Notes: generated from the sequence alone by a model not told the origin. Shown: positions 7,410-15,145, numbered from the stretch's first letter. The stretch is 21,198 bases of DNA from Soonwooa sp. (GCF_030151385.1 NZ_JASLDS010000055.1:1-21198); one strand, 5' to 3'. Program-made: numbers and translations.

Positions 7410-8162
7410 TTAGTTGAAAATCTTCGAATACTTCATAAAACCGTTTAGTGCCCAATTTGCGGTGTAATACAAAGATTTAACAGTGGAATATTTCATATAA
7501 TCTTTGTAAACCAAATATTGGTCTTTGATAATGTTTTTCTTGTTTCTGGAAATACTGCTTTGGTGCATTCTGTATTTTGCCATAGTTTTCGGAAGCGGTT
7601 TTCCTTCTGGGATTTTCTTCAAAAGATTTAGCCACATCACATGGTCTTCACGCTTTGTGCCTTCCGGGAAATATTCTTTACCAACACGAGCAGAATCGTA
7701 CATGGACGATAAAAGTGACAATCGGCAAGTTTTTAAAAGATTGTTAAATGTCACCACAGTGTCTGCTTTGAAATCTTCAATCTGAGGAACTAAATCTTCA
7801 TTGCAACGCGCATAATTAGAATAAGCGATTTCTGCAGTTTCTTTTTTCATGAAGTTGACCATTTCTTCAAGGAAGTTGGGTTCCCAAAAGTCGTCGGCAT
7901 CAAGAAAAGTGATGAAGCGTCCAGAAGCTTTCTCTAAGGATAAATTACGAGCATGACCAGCACCGCCATTTTTCTCAGCCTTTATTAAAATGATGCGTGG
8001 ATCCTTGTGTTGTTCAATAATCTCGGTGGTTGTGTCCGAAGATTTATCATCAGTGATAATCCATTCCCAATCGGTTAAAGTTTGTGATAAAACCGAGTTA
8101 ATTGTTTCCTGAATATACTTTTCGGTATTGTAGCTCGGCGTGATAATCGAAACTTCTGGCAT
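7410..8162 (-). CDS. family 2 glycosyltransferase
   Basis: The 250-aa protein has a GT-A fold typical of family GT2: N-terminal VSIITPSYNTEKYIQETINS, the nucleotide-contacting Asp at 39 (IITDDKSSD), the GAGHARNLSLEKASGRFI segment and the metal-binding DXD motif D88-A-D90 within FLDADDFW. The C-terminal part, with EDHVMWLNLLKK and a KYRMHQSSIS-like stretch, resembles enzymes that add sugars to LPS or capsule chains. There are no clear transmembrane helices, so it is probably cytosolic and membrane-peripheral. Donor and acceptor cannot be told. It converges with waaA, which suggests but does not prove a role in LPS. A TAAATTTG lies 14 nt upstream of the ATG (8176-8183). Confidence 0.9.
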   Translation of the reverse strand: MPEVSIITPSYNTEKYIQETINSVLSQTLTDWEWIITDDKSSDTTTEIIEQHKDPRIILIKAEKNGGAGHARNLSLEKASGRFITFLDADDFWEPNFLEEMVNFMKKETAEIAYSNYARCNEDLVPQIEDFKADTVVTFNNLLKTCRLSLLSSMYDSARVGKEYFPEGTKREDHVMWLNLLKKIPEGKPLPKTMAKYRMHQSSISRNKKNIIKDQYLVYKDYMKYSTVKSLYYTANWALNGFMKYSKIFN

Positions 8163-8175
8163 TTTGTGTTTTTTG

Positions 8176-8183
8176 CAAATTTA
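8176..8183 (-). promoter_or_regulatory. candidate -7 element for the GT2 gene
   Basis: TAAATTTG on the minus strand, between the doxDA terminator and the GT2 ATG, matches TAnnTTTG. The predicted leader would be under 10 nt. The only nearby TTTG (8196-8199) is too close (12 bp) for a canonical -33 element. Confidence 0.4.
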
Positions 8184-8195
8184 ACAATACTAAAA

Positions 8196-8217
8196 CAAAA
8201 AGAGCCTTTCGGCTCTT
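8196..8217 (-). terminator. rho-independent terminator of the DoxD-like gene
   Basis: AAGAGCC (8200-8206), loop TTTC, GGCTCTT (8211-8217) form a 7-bp stem. On the minus strand it is followed by TTTTTGTTTT. It starts just after the stop codon at 8222. Confidence 0.88.
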
Positions 8218-8221
8218 AAAT

Positions 8222-9187
8222 TTATTCTTGCATTTTAGCTTTCCAAGTTATTCCGCTAATATCGGTTAACACAATTTCGTGAATGCTTTGGTCGATTTCA
8301 AAACTTAAATTTGCTTTTGCCCCCAAAGGTAAAAGCAAGCTGTGTTTGTGTGGTTTTATTTTTGCAACATAATAATTCTGGATTTGTTCTTTATTGAGAT
8401 TGCTCAAATCTTCCATACTTAGACTTTTTATTGTGTTTCCATTTTTATCCAAAAAATCAATTCCGATCAAGAAAGAACCGTAAACATCGGCGCCTTCAAT
8501 TCTCATAACATCGAAACTGACTTTGTTTTTTTCTTGTTTAAGATTTGTGATTTCCAATTTTGGCTTGACAGATTTGTTGTAGAGTTCGCCATAGACACCA
8601 CCGTGGAAAACTTGATTGGTATAAAGTGTTAAACCAAATATTAAAAAACTGATTACTAAAAACGGTGTGTAGAATTTTAAGTTTAGTTTGTCATTAAATC
8701 TAGTTTCATTTAATACAAAATTCTTCGAAAGTCCGTCAATCGAAATTTTGCCGCCACCCAATTGGAAAAGCGTGAATCCTCCAGCGATTCCGAGGACGCC
8801 AATTTGCCATTCGTCGAGGCAGGTTGTGCCAATCCAGCCAGAGCCAAGCAGAATTCCTAAAGCTAAGGACATAACGATAAGGCTGTTGATTCTGGTTTTG
8901 AAACCTATCATTAAAAATAAACCGACGACACCCTCAACAATCGTGAAAATCCACATTTTTGTCAGTAGAATTTCTGGATTGCTGACGAGGTATTCTATCA
9001 GAGGTTTTATGAAAAGAGCGTTTGGTAAAAAGTGATTAAATTTTTCGCCGATATAGCCAGAAACCTCTGGGTCGAGTTTGTTTTCTAAAATTAATCGCCT
9101 CCAAAAAGCAGAAAAATAAGTCCAGCCTATAACAAGGCGGAGCGCTAATCCTGCGTTAGGAAAAGCATTGATAATTGTTTTGTTCAT
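8222..9187 (-). CDS. DoxD-DoxA-like fused membrane protein (DoxX superfamily)
   Basis: The first ~150 residues are a four-helix membrane domain of the DoxD (TQO small subunit) type, with LALRLVIGWTYFSAFWRR near the N-terminus, VEGVVGLFLMIGFKTR at 84-99 and GSGWIGTTCLDEWQIGVLG at 116-134. After a further helix at about 173-190 comes a ~130-residue extracytoplasmic beta-rich region beginning FHGGVYGELYNKSVKP, resembling DoxA. In Acidianus these two are separate subunits of thiosulfate:quinone oxidoreductase; here they appear fused in 321 aa. Whether this protein oxidises thiosulfate is uncertain, since DoxX-superfamily proteins are often of other or unknown function. It lies 42 bp downstream of a small secreted-protein gene, probably in the same transcript, and ends at a terminator. 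Confidence 0.8.
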   Translation of the reverse strand: MNKTIINAFPNAGLALRLVIGWTYFSAFWRRLILENKLDPEVSGYIGEKFNHFLPNALFIKPLIEYLVSNPEILLTKMWIFTIVEGVVGLFLMIGFKTRINSLIVMSLALGILLGSGWIGTTCLDEWQIGVLGIAGGFTLFQLGGGKISIDGLSKNFVLNETRFNDKLNLKFYTPFLVISFLIFGLTLYTNQVFHGGVYGELYNKSVKPKLEITNLKQEKNKVSFDVMRIEGADVYGSFLIGIDFLDKNGNTIKSLSMEDLSNLNKEQIQNYYVAKIKPHKHSLLLPLGAKANLSFEIDQSIHEIVLTDISGITWKAKMQE

Positions 9188-9229
9188 TATTGCAATGTTT
9201 GATTTTAAATAAATTTTTACTGTGAAATT

Positions 9230-9580
9230 TTATTTAAAAATTGCAATTTTGAGTTGAGAGTAGAGTAGGAAGAGTCGTTCTTGGACGCGTTGATGAATGA
9301 CAAAAGCTGTCTTTTCTTTAGTTTTAAAAATGAAATCTTCAATGTTTTTAAAACTGAAAAAATCATTAGCTAAAGCTTGGTCAAGAACAAATTTTACTTT
9401 CGTTTTGGTTTTGAAATTTTGGAGATCGCAAGTTGTTTTATCCGAAAACTTGCTTTTGTTGGGAGAGGTTTTCTCAAAACTAAAATCTTCTTGTGAAGTT
9501 AATTGGAAAAGGCTTGCCTTGACGCTACACGGCGAAAACAATATTCCAAGCACAAAAAGTAATTGTAAGAGAAGTCTCAT
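9230..9580 (-). CDS. small secreted hypothetical protein
   Basis: I do not recognise this 116-aa protein. It has a typical signal peptide (MRLLLQLLFVLGILFSPCSV, likely cut after A22), then a Lys/Thr/Phe-rich polar region without obvious domains and a hydrophobic C-terminal stretch (RLFLLYSQLKIAIFK). C18 is preceded by Pro, so it is not a convincing lipobox. The mature part has one Cys (C51). Reality of the gene is supported by a near-perfect promoter whose -7 element ends 5 nt before the ATG, and by its position 42 bp upstream of the DoxD-like gene on the same strand. Its partner on that transcript suggests an envelope function but nothing more specific can be said. Confidence 0.7.
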   Translation of the reverse strand: MRLLLQLLFVLGILFSPCSVKASLFQLTSQEDFSFEKTSPNKSKFSDKTTCDLQNFKTKTKVKFVLDQALANDFFSFKNIEDFIFKTKEKTAFVIHQRVQERLFLLYSQLKIAIFK

Positions 9581-9585
9581 GTTGG

Positions 9586-9616
9586 CAAAAATAGCCTTTT
9601 AAAATGCTAAAACAAA
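9586..9616 (-). promoter_or_regulatory. Bacteroidetes-type promoter giving a predicted leaderless mRNA
   Basis: On the minus strand TTTG (9613-9616), a 19-bp spacer and TATTTTTG (9586-9593) form a full consensus match. Only 5 nt separate the -7 element from the ATG at 9580, so transcription should begin at or next to the start codon. Confidence 0.75.
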
Positions 9617-9669
9617 GTTTTCATAATTTCTTAATCCTTTAAAAATAGTTAAATGTGCGTTAAAATAGT

Positions 9670-9677
9670 TATCTTTG
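9670..9677 (+). promoter_or_regulatory. candidate -7 element upstream of leuS (distal)
   Basis: TATCTTTG matches TAnnTTTG, about 200 nt before the leuS start. No TTTG is found at the standard distance upstream. Confidence 0.35.
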
Positions 9678-9783
9678 GAAGTCTTTTTGGAAACCTAAAT
9701 GATAATGTTTTCCAAAATCTTATCTATAGTTTTTGATTTTACTAGAAAAATTATTTTTAAAATCGCTATTGTTTAAAATTTTA

Positions 9784-9791
9784 TATCTTTG
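9784..9791 (+). promoter_or_regulatory. candidate -7 element upstream of leuS (proximal)
   Basis: A second TATCTTTG lies 79 nt before the leuS GTG. It also lacks a good -33 partner. Two copies of the same octamer in one 267-bp gap may reflect two start sites. Confidence 0.4.
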
Positions 9792-9793
9792 CA

Positions 9794-9868
9794 ATGTCGT
9801 TTTTAAAGATGTTAATATTTGGATTTTCAAAGATTGATAGAATTATTAACTACAAAATAATATTTTAA
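9794..9868 (+). CDS. possible 24-aa leader ORF in front of leuS
   Basis: An ATG at 9794 opens 24 codons (begins MSFLKMLIFG, then Ile/Phe/Lys-rich) and stops with TAA at 9866-9868, two bases before the leuS GTG. The stop-start spacing would permit translational coupling for a gene with a GTG start and no Shine-Dalgarno sequence. It has only two Leu codons, so it is not a classical leucine attenuator peptide. The proximal -7 element ends 2 nt before this ATG, too close for a transcript from it to include the start codon; only the distal promoter would cover it. In AT-rich DNA this could be chance. Confidence 0.2.
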   Translation: MSFLKMLIFGFSKIDRIINYKIIF

Positions 9869-9870
9869 CA

Positions 9871-12738
9871 GTGTTTTACGATCACCAACAGATTGAAAAG
9901 AAGTGGCAGAAGTATTGGGAAGAAAACCAAACTTACAAAACATCGGACGCTACTTCTAAACCGAAATTTTATGTATTAGATATGTTTCCTTATCCATCGG
10001 GAGCAGGACTCCATGTGGGACATCCGCTCGGATATATTGCGTCGGATATCTATGCGAGATACAAAAGGCATCAAGGCTACAATGTGTTACATCCTGTTGG
10101 TTACGATAGTTTTGGTTTGCCGGCTGAGCAATATGCTATCCAAACTGGGCAGCATCCTGCGATTACAACAGAGCAAAATATCAATCGTTACGAAGAGCAG
10201 CTAAAGAAAATTGGATTCTCTTTCGATTGGAGTCGAGAGATTCGTACATCTGATGCATCTTATTATAAATGGACACAATGGATTTTTATTCAATTATTTC
10301 ATTCGTGGTATAATAAGGATACAGATAGAGCGGAATCTATTGATACGTTGGTTCAACATTTTGAAACAAAAGGAACTGAGGGTCTTAATGCGAATCAAAA
10401 TGACGCGCTAAGTTTTTCTGCAGAAGAGTGGAATGCGGCTTCGGAAGAAGATAAGCAAGATATTTTATTAAATTATCGTTTGGCGTTCCGTGCGGAGACT
10501 ACTGTTAATTGGTGTCCAGCTTTAGGAACGGTTTTAGCGAACGACGAAGTTATTGGAGGTAAGTCGGAGCGTGGTGGTTTTCCTGTGTATCAAAAGAAAA
10601 TGATGCAATGGAGTATGCGTATTTCTGCATATTCTGAAAGATTGTTACAAGGTCTTGCGACTTTGGATTGGCCACAACCGCTTAAAGATTCTCAGGAGTA
10701 TTGGATTGGAAAATCTCAAGGTGCGAAAGTTAAATTTTTAGTTGATGGTTCTCAGTTGATTGTTGATGGTGTTCAGGAAAATTCTGACAACCAACAACCA
10801 ACAACCGACAACGTGGTTGAAGTTTTCACAACGCGTCCTGATACTATTTTTGGTTCGACATTTATGGTGTTGGCGCCAGAAAACCCTTTGGTGGAAAATA
10901 TTACAACAGAAGCTCAAAAAGCAGAAGTTGAAAACTATATTGCTGAAACTTCTAAGAAAACAGAGCGCGATCGTATCGCGGATGTTAAGTCGGTTTCGGG
11001 TGCTTTCACAGGAAGTTATGCCATCAATCCTTTTACAGGAAAGAAAATGCCGATTTATATTTCGGATTATGTGTTGATGGGTTACGGAACAGGCGCAGTT
11101 ATGGCGGTTCCGGCGCATGATGAGCGCGATCACAGATTTGCAAAGAAATTCGGTTTAGAAATTATCGAAGTTGTTGCAGGTGGCGAGAATGTTCAGGAAG
11201 AAGCTTTTGCATCAAAAGATGGAAAATGCATTAACTCAGATTTCTTGAATGGTTTAAATTACGAAGAAGCGAAATCTAAAATCATTGAAGAAATTGTAAA
11301 ACGAAATATCGGCGAAGGTACAATTAATTATAGACAACGTGATGCGATTTTTTCTCGTCAGCGTTATTGGGGCGAGCCAGTTCCTGTTTATTTTAAAAAT
11401 GATTTGCCTTACACATTACCAGTTTCGGCTTTGCCATTAGCTTTGCCGGAAGTTGAAAAATATTTGCCAACGGAAGATGGAGATCCACCTTTAGGAAATG
11501 CTAAAGATTTTGCTTGGGACGAAGCGAATCAAAAAGTGGTTGCTGCAGATTTAATCGATAATGTAACTGTGTTTCCATTAGAATTGTCAACGATGCCAGG
11601 TTGGGCAGGTAGCTCTTGGTACTTCCTAAGATATATGGATCCGCATGATGATGAGGTATTCTGCAAAAAAGAATTATCAGATTATTGGGGACAAGTTGAT
11701 TTGTATATTGGTGGAAGCGAGCACGCGACAGGACATTTGTTGTATTCTCGTTTTTGGAATATGTTCTTAAAAGATCGAGGTTATATCGAGCAAAATGAAC
11801 CTTTCCAAAAGTTGATTAACCAAGGGATGATTTTGGGGATGTCTGCTTATGTGTTTAGAGTTGATGGAACTAATCAGTTTGTGTCTAAAGCTTTGATTGG
11901 CGATTATAAAACGCAGAAAATTCACGTTGATGTTTCTTTATTAAAAGGAGGAAGTGATGAATTGGATACTGAAACATTTAAGAAATGGAGACCAGAGTTT
12001 TCTGATGCTGAATTTATCTTAGAAGACGGAAAATATATCACAGAACGCGAGGTTGAGAAAATGTCAAAATCAAAGTTTAATGTGGTGAATCCTGATGATA
12101 TTAGTGAAGAATTCGGAGCAGATTGTCTTCGTCTTTACGAAATGTTTTTAGGTCCATTGGAGCAATCAAAACCTTGGAACACGCAGGGACTTAGCGGTGT
12201 TTATGGATTCTTGAAAAAGTTCTGGAACTTGTATTTCGATGGCGATACTTTCGTGGTAAGCGATGAAGAGCCAACAAAGGCGGAATATAAAGTTTTGCAT
12301 ACATTAATAAAGAAAGTCGTTTACGATGTTGAGAATTTCTCGTTTAATACATCGGTGTCATCTTTTATGATTGCAGTTAACGAATTGCAAAAATTGAAGT
12401 GCAACAAAAGAGCAATTCTTGAACCTTTAGCTGTCATTATTTCACCTTATGCACCACATATTTGTGAAGAGTTATGGAGCTTGCTTGGTCATAGTGAAAG
12501 TGTGGAATATGTTAAATTCCCTGAGTTAAATGAAGCTTATTTGGTTGAAGATGAAATTGAATATCCAGTTAGTTTTAACGGGAAAATGAAATTCAAATTA
12601 GCACTTCCTGTCACTTTGACAGCTAACGAAATTGAAGAAATTATATTAAAAGATGAGCGCGTGATTAACTTTTTGGGAGATCAAACACCGAAAAAGACAA
12701 TTATTGTACCTAAGAAAATAATAAATATCGTACTTTAG
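9871..12738 (+). CDS. leuS: leucyl-tRNA synthetase
   Basis: LeuRS charges tRNA-Leu and edits misacylated products. The 955-aa class I synthetase starts at a GTG (MFYDHQQIEKKWQKYWEEN matches the family start). It has the HIGH motif as H48-V-G-H51 within YPSGAGLHVGHPLGY, the CP1 editing domain with TTRPDTIFG and AVPAHDERDH (D420 corresponds to the Asp that recognises the substrate amino group), the KMSKS loop at 730-734 and a C-terminal anticodon-binding region. It is ~95 residues longer than the E. coli enzyme. Part of this is an acidic insert at about 145-204; another part is a ~20-residue insert at 295-314 encoded by an inverted repeat (see repeat entry). Both spare catalytic motifs, so the enzyme should be active. 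It is monocistronic, upstream of the TonB cluster. Confidence 0.97.
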   Translation: MFYDHQQIEKKWQKYWEENQTYKTSDATSKPKFYVLDMFPYPSGAGLHVGHPLGYIASDIYARYKRHQGYNVLHPVGYDSFGLPAEQYAIQTGQHPAITTEQNINRYEEQLKKIGFSFDWSREIRTSDASYYKWTQWIFIQLFHSWYNKDTDRAESIDTLVQHFETKGTEGLNANQNDALSFSAEEWNAASEEDKQDILLNYRLAFRAETTVNWCPALGTVLANDEVIGGKSERGGFPVYQKKMMQWSMRISAYSERLLQGLATLDWPQPLKDSQEYWIGKSQGAKVKFLVDGSQLIVDGVQENSDNQQPTTDNVVEVFTTRPDTIFGSTFMVLAPENPLVENITTEAQKAEVENYIAETSKKTERDRIADVKSVSGAFTGSYAINPFTGKKMPIYISDYVLMGYGTGAVMAVPAHDERDHRFAKKFGLEIIEVVAGGENVQEEAFASKDGKCINSDFLNGLNYEEAKSKIIEEIVKRNIGEGTINYRQRDAIFSRQRYWGEPVPVYFKNDLPYTLPVSALPLALPEVEKYLPTEDGDPPLGNAKDFAWDEANQKVVAADLIDNVTVFPLELSTMPGWAGSSWYFLRYMDPHDDEVFCKKELSDYWGQVDLYIGGSEHATGHLLYSRFWNMFLKDRGYIEQNEPFQKLINQGMILGMSAYVFRVDGTNQFVSKALIGDYKTQKIHVDVSLLKGGSDELDTETFKKWRPEFSDAEFILEDGKYITEREVEKMSKSKFNVVNPDDISEEFGADCLRLYEMFLGPLEQSKPWNTQGLSGVYGFLKKFWNLYFDGDTFVVSDEEPTKAEYKVLHTLIKKVVYDVENFSFNTSVSSFMIAVNELQKLKCNKRAILEPLAVIISPYAPHICEELWSLLGHSESVEYVKFPELNEAYLVEDEIEYPVSFNGKMKFKLALPVTLTANEIEEIILKDERVINFLGDQTPKKTIIVPKKIINIVL
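10753..10807. repeat. imperfect palindromic insert inside leuS
   Basis: Arm 10753-10774 and arm 10786-10807 are inverted repeats matching at 16 of 22 positions around an 11-bp loop. The right arm is built of repeated CAACCAA/ACAACC units. It is read in frame as residues 295-313 of LeuRS (Gln/Asn/Asp/Thr-rich), exactly at the entry to the CP1 editing domain, where other LeuRS proteins connect directly. It looks like a small palindromic element inserted in a permissive linker. Confidence 0.6.
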
Positions 12739-13012
12739 AGGTCTTTTTTAATACAAATTAAGTAAGTGTTTAATTTTTAATACTATTAAAAAAATCAAAA
12801 AAATACTGCTTTATTTTATGTATTAATTAAGCGAATAAAAGTGAAGCGATATAAATGCTTCAATAAAAATTAAAAAAAATATCAAAATAATAATTTTATT
12901 AATAAAGCGCTAATATAAATTAGAAGTTAAATATAAACTAAGTATTGCATTTTTAATTTATTTGCCTTTATTTTACAACCTAGAAAATTTAACAATTATA
13001 ATTTAGTTTAAT
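12739..13012. other. AT-rich gap between leuS and exbB
   Basis: This 274-bp stretch is very rich in A and T and holds no ORF. TGAAGC (12842-12847) and GCTTCA (12857-12862) can form a 6-bp hairpin followed by an A-rich tract; as a terminator it is weak. The exbB promoter must lie here, but only TTTATTTG at 12957-12964 approaches the -7 consensus, with one mismatch. Confidence 0.5.
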
Positions 13013-13876
13013 ATGGAAATGAATGTTTCGAAGACAGACGAGCAAGTAGTTGCTAGAAAAATGGGAGGCCTTAATCCGGCTATAATTTTACCAATCCTAT
13101 TTTTGGTAGGTTTTGGTATCTATTACTTTATTTTGGGTAATCCAGGAAATTTTAAAGCTGATCCAAGATTAACAGGAGCAACGGTTGCTACTGCTGATAT
13201 CGCAGCTAAAGAGATGCACCCAGAAGGATTTCTAGGAATTATTTACATGGGAGGTATCATCGTACCTATTCTTATCACATTTATGATTATCGTAATCGTT
13301 TTCTCATTCGAGAGATTCTTTGTATTAAGAAAAGCATCAGGTACAGGTAATGTAGATAATTTTGTATTAAAAATTAGAAGCTTACTTAACCAAAATAAAA
13401 TTAATGAAGCTATCGAAGAATGCGACAAGCAACAAGGTTCTATCGGTAACGTAGTTAAAGAAGGTCTTACAACTTACAAAGTTTTAAGTTCTGATACTAC
13501 AATGAACAAAGAGCAAAAAATGGTAGCTCTTAACAAAGCAATTGAAGAAGCTACAACTTTAGAGATGCCAATGTTAGAGAAAAATATGATTATTCTTTCT
13601 ACATTAGGTACGGTAGCAACCCTAGTTGCACTATTAGGAACGGTAATCGGTATGATTAGAGCCTTCTTCGCACTAGGTGCTGGTGGTGGTACTCCAGATG
13701 CTGCTGCATTATCAATCGGTATTTCTGAAGCACTTATCAACACGGCTTTAGGTATTGGTACTTCAGCTGTAGCGATTATTCTATATAACTTCTTCACTTC
13801 TAAGATTGATGGTTTAACTTATAAGATCGATGAGATCGCCATGAGCATCCAACAATCATTTGCAGAATTTCACTAA
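13013..13876 (+). CDS. exbB: ExbB proton channel protein (MotA/TolQ/ExbB family)
   Basis: ExbB forms the pentameric inner-membrane channel that, with ExbD, uses the proton gradient to energise TonB. The 287-aa protein has an extra N-terminal helix at about 22-42, then the helix at 77-100 leading to FSFERFFVLRKA, a cytoplasmic segment (about 105-190), and the two conserved helices at about 192-222 (with TLVALLGTVIGMIRAF) and 233-262 (ISEALINTALGIGTSAVAII), the family hallmark. E. coli ExbB has three helices, so this one has a fourth at the N-terminus, common in Bacteroidetes members. The start could equally be the in-frame ATG at 13019. exbD follows after 71 bp. TolQ is the main alternative name, but the neighbours point to the TonB system. 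Confidence 0.93.
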   Translation: MEMNVSKTDEQVVARKMGGLNPAIILPILFLVGFGIYYFILGNPGNFKADPRLTGATVATADIAAKEMHPEGFLGIIYMGGIIVPILITFMIIVIVFSFERFFVLRKASGTGNVDNFVLKIRSLLNQNKINEAIEECDKQQGSIGNVVKEGLTTYKVLSSDTTMNKEQKMVALNKAIEEATTLEMPMLEKNMIILSTLGTVATLVALLGTVIGMIRAFFALGAGGGTPDAAALSIGISEALINTALGIGTSAVAIILYNFFTSKIDGLTYKIDEIAMSIQQSFAEFH

Positions 13877-13947
13877 GATTTTCTGAATAGTGTAAATAGT
13901 AATTTTGTGATTACTATCATTGAAGTTAATTAATTAATAATAGAATA

Positions 13948-14553
13948 ATGGCGAGAATTAAACCAAAAAGACATGGAGTAGTAACGGACATGACCGCGAT
14001 GTGTGATGTTACGTTCCTACTACTTACATTCTTTATTATGACCACACAGTTCAAGAAACCTGATGTGGAGCAAATCAAACCGCCATCATCAATATCTGAG
14101 AAATTATTACCAGATTCTAGTTTGATGACCATTAACGTTACTGAAAAAGGTACTTTTTACTTTACTCCAGTAGAAAATGGTACAGAAAGAATCCAACTTC
14201 TTGAAAATATGGGAAAGAAGTATGGTATGACATTTACAGATGCTGAAAAAGCGGCGTTTGCAAAAGCACCAACAATTGGTGTTCCTATGAATCAGCTTAA
14301 GGGTTTCCTTAATCTATCAGAGGATGACCAAAAGAAATACAAAGCAACAACTGGTATACTTTTGGATGATAATAACAAACAATTAATCGATTGGGTTAAA
14401 GAAAGTTTAGCTGTTAATCCTAGTTACAAACTAGCAATTAAAGGTGATGTTTCTACTAAATATCCAAGAGTGAAGCAATTGTTTGAAGGTTTGAGAGATA
14501 TTGATTTTCTTAAATTTTGGTTGATAACGTCACAAGAAGGACACGCAAATTAA
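13948..14553 (+). CDS. exbD: ExbD/TolR family biopolymer transporter (first copy)
   Basis: The 201-aa protein has a short cytoplasmic N-terminus, a single membrane helix at about 19-35 (VTDMTAMCDVTFLLLTFFIM) and a long periplasmic domain. D20 sits where the proton-carrying Asp of ExbD (D25 in E. coli) is expected. It is longer than E. coli ExbD (141 aa) because of an insertion of about 60 residues in the periplasmic part (around 65-125). The gene is 71 bp downstream of exbB and only 9 bp before the second exbD, consistent with one transcript. The two copies are quite different in sequence, so they are probably not interchangeable. Confidence 0.92.
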   Translation: MARIKPKRHGVVTDMTAMCDVTFLLLTFFIMTTQFKKPDVEQIKPPSSISEKLLPDSSLMTINVTEKGTFYFTPVENGTERIQLLENMGKKYGMTFTDAEKAAFAKAPTIGVPMNQLKGFLNLSEDDQKKYKATTGILLDDNNKQLIDWVKESLAVNPSYKLAIKGDVSTKYPRVKQLFEGLRDIDFLKFWLITSQEGHAN

Positions 14554-14562
14554 GATAGAGAA

Positions 14563-15108
14563 ATGGCAGAAGTACAAGTACAGGAAAAAGGGGGTAAAGG
14601 CGGCAAGGTCCGTTCGAAGAAGAATAACCCCCGAGTTGATATGACTCCGATGGTTGACCTGAATTTCCTATTGTTGATGTTCTTTATGTTTACGTCAACG
14701 TTTAGTAAACCAAACGTTTTAGACTTAGGTTTACCAGCGAAACCAAAAGACGAAAATCAAAAACCACCTGATACAGAGATTAAGTTGAATAACTCAATTT
14801 CAATTATATTAGGAAAAGACAATAGAGTATTCTATCATCAACAGGATCAAGCTGGTCTTAACGAGCAGACTTTGATAGAAACTAAGTTTGATAGAGATGG
14901 GATTACGAAAGTAATCGAGCAAGCTAAAGCAGGTGCAAGTGATCAAAGTAAATTTACGGTGATTATTAAACCTACAGATGACGCAGTATATAAAAACTTT
15001 GTAGATATTCTTGACGAAATGGCTATTACTAAGAATGAGGTATACGGGGTTACCGATATCAAGCCTTGGGAGCAAGCTGTTTATGATAAGAAAGTAGGAA
15101 ATAAGTAA
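14563..15108 (+). CDS. exbD: ExbD/TolR family biopolymer transporter (second copy)
   Basis: The 181-aa protein begins with a Gly/Lys-rich cytoplasmic segment and KKNNPRVDMTPMVDLNFLLL, a much closer match to the canonical ExbD/TolR helix than the first copy; D32 is the expected proton-carrying Asp. The helix spans about 30-46 and is followed by FSKPNVLDLGLPAK, typical of the family, and a periplasmic domain ending near KPWEQAVYDKK. ExbB5-ExbD2 complexes have two ExbD subunits in the pore, so two different ExbD genes could form a heterodimer; this is an inference. It is 37 bp upstream of tonB. Confidence 0.93.
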   Translation: MAEVQVQEKGGKGGKVRSKKNNPRVDMTPMVDLNFLLLMFFMFTSTFSKPNVLDLGLPAKPKDENQKPPDTEIKLNNSISIILGKDNRVFYHQQDQAGLNEQTLIETKFDRDGITKVIEQAKAGASDQSKFTVIIKPTDDAVYKNFVDILDEMAITKNEVYGVTDIKPWEQAVYDKKVGNK

Positions 15109-15145
15109 TCCTCATCTATAATTTAATTCTAAAACTTAGAAAAGA

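Noticed and set aside
9794..9868. Classical leucine attenuator in front of leuS
   Set aside because: Only two Leu codons in the short ORF and no terminator/antiterminator pair between it and leuS. A T-box is also not seen.
10738..11133. 131-codon open frame on the minus strand inside leuS
   Set aside because: It is a shadow of leuS. Its unusual Trp/Val/Leu-rich end only reflects the CAACCAA repeat read backwards.
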